Shown here one piece after another: positions 22,903 to 30,100 of a stretch of 39,010 nt of DNA. Where the stretch lies: assembly GCF_935825525.1 (NCBI RefSeq), contig NZ_CAKXZT010000134.1, forward strand, positions 1 through 39,010. Reading direction: 5' to 3'. The position numbers were made by a program, and so were the translations under genes. Source of the stretch: Mesorhizobium escarrei. GTDB taxonomy: Bacteria; Pseudomonadota; Alphaproteobacteria; Rhizobiales; Rhizobiaceae. Position 1 is the stretch's first letter. Every line of letters begins with the position of its first letter. A model generated the notes under the pieces. That model worked only from the letters and a program-made list of their open reading frames with translations. It was not told where the DNA came from and searched no databases.

Positions 22903-23577
22903 TCATCGAGCCAATGGATAGGTCTGCGGCGACTTCCGATATGCCTCTTCGCAACGCGGCGAACAAAACCATGGTCCATCCGGGGCAGCCCGTCGATAGG
23001 ATGCATAAGGAGCATGCATCTTGCACACCGGATCGATCCAGGCCGGGTCAGGCGAGGGGGCAAGTTCGATCTCATAAATGGGAACTTCGCCGGCTACCGA
23101 TCGAAGGGCCACCTTTCCGAGATCTCGCACCAGGATGCCTCTGGCAGCAGCGGCATCGGCAATGGGCTGGGTAGCAAGCAATTGGCCGGGGTTTGCAAGC
23201 GCCGCAATGCGCGCTGCTATGTTGACGGTTGATCCAAACAGATCACCATCCCTGCGGATGACCGGCCCATGGTTCAGCGCGGCCCGCGTCAGCGGCAGGC
23301 GCGGTTCTTTTCTGCATGCTTGCAACAGCGCTCCAAGCGCTTGGATCGCGACTTCCGGCTCGGGAAACGAGAGCATTGCCTCATCACCGATCCATTTAAT
23401 CGGAGGTCCATAACCGCTCAGTGCCTCGCGGACCATGCTCTCGAAAATCTCGAGCACATCGATTGCCGCTGCATCTCCATAAACGTCCGCGATGGCGCTA
23501 AAGCCCGCAAGATCGATGAATGCAACCGTAGCCGAAGCGCCGGCGGAACTCTGCGTCTGGCTCATATCCCTGTCCAT
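22903..23577 (-). CDS. Class III adenylate/guanylate cyclase with C-terminal YHS metal-binding domain
   Basis: A 224-residue soluble protein. Residues 15-170 are a class III nucleotidyl cyclase: metal-binding Asp22 (AFIDLAGFSAI) and Asp65 (WIGDEAML), base-selecting Lys61 and Asp112, and the transition-state Asn119 and Arg123 (VNIAARIAAL) are all present, which fits an active adenylate cyclase. After a short linker, residues 182-222 form a YHS/TRASH-type domain: IDPVCKMHAPYA with Cys185, then FCSPRCEEAYRKSP with Cys205 and Cys209. YHS domains bind copper or related metals in P-type ATPases. The fusion suggests metal-dependent control of cAMP. Two starts are possible (23577 or 23565), neither with a strong ribosome site. 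It points away from the copper-type promoter at 23.88 kb, 304 bases off. No membrane segment is seen. Confidence 0.9.
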   Translation of the reverse strand: MDRDMSQTQSSAGASATVAFIDLAGFSAIADVYGDAAAIDVLEIFESMVREALSGYGPPIKWIGDEAMLSFPEPEVAIQALGALLQACRKEPRLPLTRAALNHGPVIRRDGDLFGSTVNIAARIAALANPGQLLATQPIADAAAARGILVRDLGKVALRSVAGEVPIYEIELAPSPDPAWIDPVCKMHAPYASYRRAAPDGPWFCSPRCEEAYRKSPQTYPLAR

Positions 23578-23772
23578 GCAAAGTTATTTAAAGCCTGTCG
23601 CACGGTTTCGCGAATCTCAGATGCTACCGTCAAAGCTTCAGGGGCTCGATATAGATTTCGAGCCCGTCAGGGCCGCCGCCTAGCGCCGGCGATTGACTGC
23701 CCAGCAATCGTCCAATTTTCTTGTTGTCGGCAGACTGACCAAGGCCTTGGCGGCGAGTGAAGGTAGAGGTGT

Positions 23773-23806
23773 CCATCTCTGCTCGGTGCGCAAAGGGCAG
23801 AGATGG
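23773..23806. repeat. Hairpin with 10-bp perfect arms upstream of the cyclase gene
   Basis: CCATCTCTGC (23773-23782) pairs perfectly with GCAGAGATGG (23797-23806) around a 14-base loop, in the 364-base gene-free space between the cyclase and the YHS pseudogene. No T-run follows on either strand. It could be an operator, a 5' leader structure of the cyclase transcript or a relic terminator. Apart from this and the copper-type promoter, the space 23578-23941 shows nothing else. Confidence 0.4.
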
Positions 23807-23880
23807 CAGCGTCGCTACAACCACCCCGAGAACGTGCTGGCCATATCGCGGCGAACGTAGCGTTCATTTGGCAAAACCAC

Positions 23881-23911
23881 TTGACCTTCCAGTAACTGGA
23901 AGCCGTAGGTG
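23881..23911 (+). promoter_or_regulatory. MerR/CueR-type promoter with 19-bp spacer
   Basis: TTGACC (23881-23886) as -35 and TAGGTG (23906-23911) as a poor -10 are 19 bp apart, the overlong spacing that defines MerR-family activated promoters. The spacer is filled by the dyad CTTCCAGTAACTGGAAG (23886-23902), close to the copper operator of CueR (ACCTTCC-N-CTGGAAGG type). It ends 30 bases ahead of the YHS/copper ATPase stub at 23942. No MerR-family gene is in the window, so the regulator must act from elsewhere. The match is structural and I am fairly sure of the family, less so of copper over silver or gold. Confidence 0.8.
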
Positions 23912-23941
23912 GAAGGGGAGTTGCCCATTTAGGAGTACCCC

Positions 23942-24455
23942 ATGACCGACCGTCACGATGACGCCACCCACACCGACACATCGCAAGGCTCGTGCTGTTC
24001 CTCCCATGCGTCGGCCGCTTTCTCGGTCGTCGTCATCCGCGACCCGGTGTGCGGCATGACAGTCGATCCGGCAGCGGGAAAGCCGTCGGCGACCTTCGGC
24101 GGCCACGGCGATCATTTTGTTCGGAAGGCTGCCGGACCAAATTTCAGAAGGAGCCAGAAGCCTTTCTGAAGGCGACCGATCCGGTTTGCGGGATGAAAGT
24201 CGAGCGTGCCACGGCCAAGCACTTCGTGCGCAATGAGGGCAAAGGTTTTTACTTCTGCTCCCCCGGGTGCAAAGCCAAGTTCGAGGCCGATCCTCAGAAA
24301 TTTCTCAGCGGCCAGCCGGCGCCAGAGCCGATGCCGAAGGGCACGCAATATACCTGTCCGATGCATCCCGAGATCGTCCGCGACAAGCCCGGCTCCTGCC
24401 CGATCTGCGGCATGGCGCTGGAACCTATGGGCGTGCCGACGGGCGACGAGGGTCC
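23942..24455 (+). pseudogene. Copper P-type ATPase N-terminal stub (YHS-YHS-HMBD), frameshifted
   Basis: The frame from ATG 23942 (AGGAG seven bases upstream) gives a His/Cys-rich start and a first YHS domain, IRDPVCGMTVDPAAG. A deletion of several bases near 24118 shifts the frame, after which CSEGCRTKFQKEPEAFLKA finishes that domain, and a second YHS domain follows (TDPVCGMKVERATAKH to FCSPGCKAKFEADPQKFL). Then comes the heavy-metal-binding segment YTCPMHPEIVRDKPGSCPIC. In intact CopA-type transporters this leads into the membrane part; here the likeness stops near 24455 and the eight transmembrane helices and the DKTG phosphorylation loop are gone. So a copper-exporter gene was cut off just after its metal-sensing head. 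Its copper-type promoter survives. Confidence 0.85.
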
Positions 24456-24530
24456 CCGCATCGTGAAACGGAGCGGCGGCCGTGGTCGGGGAGGGGAGTG
24501 CGAGGGGAGGGGCGTAGGGGGCACCCCTCA

Positions 24531-24565
24531 CTCCGGTCCTCGCTCGATGCGGGTAAGGACCGGAG
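24531..24565. terminator. Strong hairpin downstream of the toxin gene
   Basis: CTCCGGTCCT (24531-24540) and AGGACCGGAG (24556-24565) are perfect 10-base arms with a 15-base loop, 23 bases past the stop of the leftward toxin gene. No T-run follows, so it may be a stabilising 3' stem-loop or a rho-assisted terminator. It also marks the limit of the copper ATPase remnant. Confidence 0.45.
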
Positions 24566-24588
24566 GCCTTCCAAGAAAATCAGTCCCG

Positions 24589-24984
24589 CTATTTGCGAAC
24601 GATGCCGCGCAATCGACGCTGCGCCGCTGTCTCTTTGATCACGCCAGCAATCTTGCGGACAAATGCGGGACTGAACGCGCCGATCGGCGTCGTCGTCACC
24701 AGATCATAGGCTTCATCGACCTGCACCCGGTTATACTCGTCCAGGACCAGCCATGACGGATAGTCGAGGCCGCCGCGGCGGCATTCGATTTCGCTGATGG
24801 CGAGATGCGGGCGCGACCGGTCGGGCTTTTGCGAAGTCAGCGGAAAGAGAAACAAGGCTGCGGGCGTTGCGGGCGTCCGGACAACGATGCAAACCGGCCT
24901 CGCCTTGCGTCCGGATTCCTCGCCGGCGTCTGCTTCCCCCGCCCATCGGTAATAATATCGGATCAGATCGCCGGCTTTAAGCAT
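24589..24984 (-). CDS. PemK/MazF-like toxin (putative)
   Basis: A 131-residue protein opening MLKAGDLIRYYYRWAGEAD, with GRKARPVCIVVRTPATPAALFLFPLTS near 28-54 and SWLVLDEYNRVQVDEAYDL near 77-95. The opening GD-(L/I)-(V/I)-x-Y and the strand pattern RPVCIVV ... LFLFPLTS match the PemK/MazF-like SH3 barrel of growth-inhibiting endoribonucleases, although it is a distant branch that is often called hypothetical. It overlaps the last eight bases of a Phd-like antitoxin gene, the standard layout with the antitoxin first. Toxin activity is inferred from fold and pairing. No defect is seen. Confidence 0.7.
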   Translation of the reverse strand: MLKAGDLIRYYYRWAGEADAGEESGRKARPVCIVVRTPATPAALFLFPLTSQKPDRSRPHLAISEIECRRGGLDYPSWLVLDEYNRVQVDEAYDLVTTTPIGAFSPAFVRKIAGVIKETAAQRRLRGIVRK

Positions 24985-25228
24985 CCGGCGTGTCGCCGGA
25001 AATTATTGCATCCAGTCCAGTCATGAGCTCATTGTGGACTTCATCCGGTGCGTCCTCGAGCGTATAGGCGACAGAATGCGGCTGGCCGACGAGCTGGTGG
25101 TACTGAGCAGCGGACAGGATGACGAGCTTTTCCTTGCCGCGCTTGGTCAGGGCCACTGGCTCGATCAATGCCGTTTCGAGGATTTCGCCTGACACGCGAT
25201 TCATGTCCGAGAATGTGAATTGCTTCAT
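24977..25228 (-). CDS. Phd/YefM-like antitoxin
   Basis: An 83-residue protein: MKQFTFSDMNRVSGEILETA followed by EPVALTKRGKEKLVILSAAQYHQL. This is the Phd/YefM pattern, an N-terminal DNA-binding beta sheet and helices with (A)PVAITKRGK-P-V-(L/V), here leading to a short acidic tail that would wrap the toxin. The start at 25228 has AAGGAAG as ribosome site; the frame extends upstream to 25297 but would cover the operator. It lies ahead of the PemK-like toxin with an 8-base overlap. Antitoxins of this class repress their own promoter, for which a palindrome is present at 25233-25251. Confidence 0.85.
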   Translation of the reverse strand: MKQFTFSDMNRVSGEILETALIEPVALTKRGKEKLVILSAAQYHQLVGQPHSVAYTLEDAPDEVHNELMTGLDAIISGDTPDA

Positions 25229-25232
25229 CGCC

Positions 25233-25251
25233 GTACTTCCTTTTGAAGTAC
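25233..25251. promoter_or_regulatory. Autoregulatory palindrome of the toxin-antitoxin operon
   Basis: GTACTTC (25233-25239) and GAAGTAC (25245-25251) are perfect 7-base arms around CTTTT. The palindrome ends four bases before the antitoxin start codon and overlaps its ribosome site, so bound antitoxin would block both transcription and translation start. Phd-type antitoxins bind such short perfect dyads. Confidence 0.65.
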
Positions 25252-25315
25252 CTACAATACGTAATTCATGTAAGAAAAGCAAGAATGGTGGCGTCACCGC
25301 CGCTGTCGCGCTGCG

Positions 25316-25402
25316 ATGCTGTTGCTGGCCGGTGGCCTGACTGCGTTGCAGCAGACGATGGTCGTGATGTCAGCGCCTTTCATGATTGTCATGGTGATCT
25401 AA
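25316..25402 (+). pseudogene. Possible BCCT-type transporter remnant
   Basis: A 28-codon frame reads MLLLAGGLTALQQTMVVMSA and then PFMIVMVI before a stop. LLAGGL-x-ALQ followed by a hydrophobic stretch with a P-F pair is the pattern of the last transmembrane helices of BCCT (betaine/carnitine/choline) carriers. The rest of the carrier is absent on both sides. The fragment is short, so the family name is only a suggestion. Confidence 0.35.
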
Positions 25403-25568
25403 CACTGGGCCTGCTGAAGCAGCTTCGCGCGGAACCGTTGGCTCCCATTGCGAGCCATGAAACGCAAGTTGTTCCAGCGCCACCCACCCATAATCTCGAC
25501 GCCGCCAGCGCCCGGGTTCCCGCGGCAGGGCCGATAACCGGTTGAAGGACTGCGGCACTCGGAGTCCT

Positions 25569-25595
25569 CCGGGGCAGATCGCTGGTCTGCCCCGG
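25569..25595. repeat. GC-rich hairpin with 10-bp perfect arms
   Basis: CCGGGGCAGA (25569-25578) pairs perfectly with TCTGCCCCGG (25586-25595) around a 7-base loop. The stem is long enough to form in RNA on its own. It lies 125 bases upstream of an intrinsic terminator on the same strand, as would two stems of a small RNA. Confidence 0.5.
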
Positions 25596-25719
25596 TCGGG
25601 GAACGTCGGCAATGAGACCGACTTGCGGCGTGGTGCAATCGAATCCGCACGTCATACTGCGCCACGCGCTTTTGCAAGATGACCCAACTCGCTCCCTTAC
25701 TCCGCTGCGGTTGACTGGT

Positions 25720-25746
25720 CCACCGCCTCGTTGAGGAGGTGGTTTT
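25720..25746 (+). terminator. Intrinsic terminator without an upstream gene
   Basis: CCACCGCCTC (25720-25729), loop GTT, GAGGAGGTGG (25733-25742, one mismatch), then TTTT (25743-25746). This is the best rho-independent terminator in the window. The nearest coding trace on the plus strand is the carrier remnant ending at 25402, so it could end a small RNA or be left over from a deleted gene. Confidence 0.6.
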
Positions 25747-26018
25747 ACGTGTCGTCGGCCGGACTAAGGAATTGGTGCATTCAGGACGTGGTCGATTGTG
25801 TCGCATCCGCCAATCCAGCGTCGCAGCTTCGAGGACTTGTGCCTTGCCTCGCTTGAGTGAGGACTTCTCGCGACCGCAAGGTCTCGTGATGCAGGCGATC
25901 AGTTGGAGTAGAATTGGGCGTGGTGCGGCCGCCGGGGCAATCGTGCTGATGATTGGCACTAATGTGCCTGGGTCCGCGTGCCGACTGCTCGCTCCTTCTC
26001 ACAAGCCCGTCCCGGCAC

Positions 26019-26066
26019 TGAAACAAACGAAACACTTCGAGCTCGGCGCGGAAAAACGCCTGAAAC
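26019..26066 (+). promoter_or_regulatory. Phased GAAAC boxes (copy A) ahead of the DUF1127 gene
   Basis: TGAAAC at 26019, CGAAAC nine bases later at 26028, GAAAAACGCC at 26051 (offset 32) and TGAAAC at 26061 (offset 42). The same order and offsets recur at 30990 and 32724. The site ends 62 bases before the DUF1127 start. Repeats about one, three and four helical turns apart are what a response regulator binding as tandem dimers would need. Confidence 0.6.
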
Positions 26067-26127
26067 AGCGATGGTGTAAACCCAATGGCATCGCTGCACC
26101 CGCGGCGCCAACCAATGGAGTGTTGCA

Positions 26128-26304
26128 ATGTCGATAATGCGAACAGCTTACCGCTCTTTCCGGGACTATCGGGTTCACCGTATGGCAGAACGGACTCTGG
26201 CGGCAATGGACGATGCCTTCCTGAGGGACATCGGGATCAGCCGGTCCGAAATTGGTATGGTGGTCCGCGGCTTGCAGCGCGGCCAGGAAGACAAGGCGGG
26301 GTGA
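26128..26304 (+). CDS. DUF1127 (YjiS-like) small protein
   Basis: A 58-residue basic protein. The DUF1127 signature lies in the second half: AERTLAAMDDAFLRDIGISR, matching the family pattern L-x-x-(L/M)-(D/S)-(D/E)-x-x-L-x-DIG(I/L)-x-R, followed by SEIGMVVRGLQRG. Alphaproteobacteria carry many DUF1127 proteins; some bind RNA and influence small-RNA turnover, phosphate or carbon metabolism. GGAG is nine bases before the ATG. The upstream phased GAAAC boxes suggest control by the same factor as the kinase operon and the flavin oxidase. Confidence 0.85.
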   Translation: MSIMRTAYRSFRDYRVHRMAERTLAAMDDAFLRDIGISRSEIGMVVRGLQRGQEDKAG

Positions 26305-26388
26305 AACCATGGCCGCCTTCTGGCGGCGTCCACCGCCAACGCCCATGAGATGGGCGATCCGCATTGCAAGGCCAAGGCGGCGGCGCGC

Positions 26389-27099
26389 TCAGGAGTAGAG
26401 GTAACCCATGCCGCGGATGGTCCTGATCACCTCCGGCTTGGAGGGATCGACCTCGATTTTCTTGCGCAGGCGCGAAACGCGAATGTCGATGCTGCGATCG
26501 AACGGATCCCACCCGCGGTCATGGGCGAGTTCGAGCAGTTGATCGCGGTTGAGTACTCGTCCGCGATGTTCGCTGAATACTTTCAGAAGCCGGAACTCCA
26601 TCGGGGTGATCGCTATTTCGACCCCGTCGGCGTTGTATAATTTGTGCGCGTCCGGGTCGAAGCGGCACTTGCCGAAGTGGACCTGGTGAGGGCCCGGAGT
26701 ACTCGTTTTCTCCGCAGCTCGTTCGCTCGCCGATGTTCGGCGCAGCACCGCCTTGACCCGCGCCAGCAGCTCCCGCAGGTCCACGGGCTTGGCAACATAG
26801 TCGTCGGCGCCAATCTCCAATCCCACAACGCGGTCGACGATCTCCGCCGATCCCGTCAGCATGATAATGGCAACGTCTGAGTGCTCTCGTATATATCGCG
26901 CCAGGGAGAGGCCATCTTCACCTGGCATTCGGATATCCAAGATGACCACATCGACGTGCTGGCTATCAATAAGTTCACGCAGGGCAGGCCCCGCATTGGC
27001 CGGCGTCACGGCATAGCCATGGTGCTCCAGATATTCCGCCACCGTGTCGCGGATATCCGGTTCGTCATCGCAGACCACTACATGTGCGTGCGTCGTCAA
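26389..27099 (-). CDS. OmpR-family response regulator
   Basis: A 236-residue two-domain regulator. The receiver domain has the acidic pair Asp11/Asp12 (VVVCDDEPDIRD), phospho-acceptor Asp55 (VVILDIRMPGEDG), Thr at 82 (IMLTGSAE) and Lys104 (YVAKPVDLRELLARV). The winged-helix output domain spans about 130-236, with ITPMEFRLLKVFSEHRGRVL and the closing RKKIEVDPSKPEVIRTIRGMGYLYS region of this family. It lies 69 bases downstream of the seven-PAS kinase in the same direction, so both are probably one operon. Proteins of this family bind direct repeats about one helical turn apart, like the GAAAC boxes found around this locus. That connection is inference. Confidence 0.95.
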   Translation of the reverse strand: MTTHAHVVVCDDEPDIRDTVAEYLEHHGYAVTPANAGPALRELIDSQHVDVVILDIRMPGEDGLSLARYIREHSDVAIIMLTGSAEIVDRVVGLEIGADDYVAKPVDLRELLARVKAVLRRTSASERAAEKTSTPGPHQVHFGKCRFDPDAHKLYNADGVEIAITPMEFRLLKVFSEHRGRVLNRDQLLELAHDRGWDPFDRSIDIRVSRLRKKIEVDPSKPEVIRTIRGMGYLYS

Positions 27100-27168
27100 G
27101 ATCGACCACCGAGCAACCAGCCTAATGGATAAGTTGCCTCTGGAGTGACGTGCAAATCGACGGGTCTG

Positions 27169-30100
27169 TCAAGTATTGTTGTTGACCAGATTTGAGACAA
27201 ACGAACGGAGCTCGTTCGGTTTGATCGGTTTCTCAAGATAGGGCCGTTTCGCGGCGCGCAGGAATATCTGTGCGTCCGGACTGATCGTGTCCCCCGTCAG
27301 GAAGGCTAACCTGTCGAGCTCGGCCGGATGGAGCTTGGCAATCTGGTTGAACAATCCCCGTCCGTCCATATCAGGCATTTTCAGATCGCTCAGGATCAGC
27401 GCGAAACTGCGGTTCGTGAGGTGCAGCAGCGCTTCTTCGCCGGATCTGGCAACGGTGACGTTGAAACCATCACGCCTGAGCACCTCAGCAACCAGCTCAC
27501 CCACTTCCTCTTCGTCGTCCACCACCAGACAAGCAATGCCGGTTGAATTCGGGAGCTCGTCTTCGGCCGTTTCGCTTCCTTCGTCCAGATGGTCCGAAGC
27601 AGGCAGCGAAAGTATGAAGGTCGAGCCACCCCCCTCGAGGGATTCGACCTCGATGGTTCCTCCATGGGATTGAACGATCCGATGACAGAAGGATAGCCCG
27701 ATCCCGGTTCCTGCCCCAATCTCTTTCGTCGTGAAGAACGGCTCGAAAATGCGGGGAAGTATCTCTTTGGGAATTCCCGGACCCGTGTCGGCAACGCTGA
27801 CCACTATGTTGCCGGTTGTGGGATGAAGCCGCGTTGAAACCGTGATTGTCCGTCGCCCTTCCCAGGCGTGCAACGCCTGTTCTGCATTGACTAGCAAGTT
27901 GATCAGCACCTGGCCAAGCTGATCGGGATCCGCCCAGATTGGGGGAAGACCAGGTTCAAGATGAACTGAAAGCGCGATGTCCGACGATCGAATCGAATAG
28001 CTCGCCACTTCGACCGCTTCGGAAATGATGTCATCGATCGCCACGTTTGAGGTTCGCGCCGGCTGCTGTCTGGCCATAGCCAGGAAAGTCTTTACGATCC
28101 TGGCGCAGCGTTCGGCTGCCTTGCTCATCTTGTCGGCGCGTTCAACGACCTTGGCGTCGGTAGCGGTCTCCCTCAACAGCGATGACAGGCCAAGCACCAC
28201 CGAGAGCGGATTATTCAGCTCATGCGCCACCCCGGCCAGCAATCCGCCGAGCGCCGACATTTTTTCGTTCTGGTGCAGCGTCTCGCGCTGCCGCTCCAAT
28301 TGCTGCTGCATTTCGATACGGTCGGTGAGATCGTAGGCGTGGGAAACAATCACCTTCTCACCGTGGTAATCGATCAGTCGAGACGAAATCGAGCACCAGC
28401 AGGTTCCACCGTCCTTGCGTTTGAGCTGGGTTTCGAAATCGTCGACCAACCCCGTCGCGAGCAGCCGCTCAACGTATCGCCTCCGCTCTGAAGGATCGAC
28501 ATAGTAATCGACGGCGCTGGTGACGTCGCCGAGCAGATCAACGGTGGCGGGGCTACGGTAAAGCAGCTTGCCGTCATGCGCGCGGGTCATCTGGATGTTG
28601 ACGGGGCAGGCTTCCAGGACTTTACGGACCAGTTCATCCGCTTCCTTGGCGGCCTCCTCGGCCCGCTTGCGCTCTGTAATGTCGACACGGGTGACCACGA
28701 ACCCGCCTTCGCGGGTCGGACAGTTCGAGACGAAAAACCAACGCCCGTCCGTATGACGGAATTCCTGTTGCCGGAATTCGCGGCGGTCCCTTGCCCTCTC
28801 GGCAAGCCAGTCGTCGATCTTGTCGCGTGGAACCGGAAACTGGTTGCGCTCTGCGGTCACGCGGAGGAAATCGAACCAGTTCACCCCGGGAACGAGCACA
28901 TCCGCGCTTATCGCGTGCATCTGGCGGTACCTGCTGTTGGCCAGCACCAAGCAATCGTTCCTGTCGTAGAGGGCAAATCCTTCGGCCAGAGATTCGATCG
29001 CGTCGATCAGCCGCTCGTTAGCCTTGCGCGTTTCTTGCTGGGCGGTGATCATGTCGGTGATATCAGTCGTGTTCGACACTATCACCTGCCTTCCCTGGAA
29101 ATCGATTAGGCGAGCGGAAATCGAAGCCCAGAAGGCCTTGTTCTCGGTGTCGTACTGCTGGACCCGAAAATCATCGATCCTGCCCTTTTCGATCAGGGTG
29201 CGCTCCAATGTTACGCTATAGTCTGGATCGACATAGTGGTCGGTTATTCGAGGACGGTCGGCGTAGAGATCTCTGGTAGCAGGATTGCGGTAGAGCGTTT
29301 CTCCCTCGAACGTGGTCATGCGTATCGGCGAAGGGCAGGCATCGAGCACCTTTTGCAGCAGTGCCGTGGCGTCGCGCTCGAAAGCCTCGGCCTTCTTGCG
29401 CTCGCTGATGTCGGCGCGCGTTACGACGAAGCCGCCAAGATCGGTGGGATGTATCGATACCGAGTGCCATTTGCCGTCGGAGAGGGGGACCTCGAAATGG
29501 GAGTGGAACTCGATCCGGCTTTGGAGCCGCTCGTCGAGCCACTCATCCTCGCGCCCAATCGCATTGCGGTACACGCCGCGCTTGGCGGATTCGCGAAGGA
29601 GTTCGTTCCATTCCACGCCCGGTTCAACGAGATCCCGCACCGGGTGGTTCAGTTCGCGGTAAAGGCTGTTGCACATGACCAGGCGGTGATCTTCGTCGTA
29701 CAGTGCAAATCCCTCGGAGAGTGATTCAACGGCGTCTGCGAGCATCTCCCGCGCCGCAGCGACTTCGCCGTCACGCTTCTTCTGCTTGGTCACATCGGCG
29801 ATGCCGGCGAGAACCACTTGCCGCCCTTGGAACGCGACGATCCTGAGATTGCCCGTGGCCCAGAACTCCTGGCCGTCGGGTCTTTTAAGAAGCACTTCGC
29901 AATTTTCGACGACGCCCTTTTGCATGAGCTCCCGATTGATTTCCCGGTGCTTCTCGGGGTCGACAAAATAATCGCCGAGCCGCACCGTCTCGCGTTGCGC
30001 CTTTTTGCTCCACCCAAGCAGCCGTTCGGCAGCATTGCTCTGGTAGATGAGTTCCCCCGAACTTGCGTCGTTCATCCATACCGGCAACGGATGATGCTTG

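Larger units (their letters stand above)
25403..26018. other. Gene-free stretch with structured elements
   Basis: No convincing gene is visible on either strand between the carrier remnant and the GAAAC box. Open frames here have poor codon use and match nothing I know. The stretch does hold a strong hairpin (25569-25595) and a complete intrinsic terminator (25720-25746) with no gene ahead of it, so it either encodes a small RNA or is decayed sequence. Confidence 0.45.
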
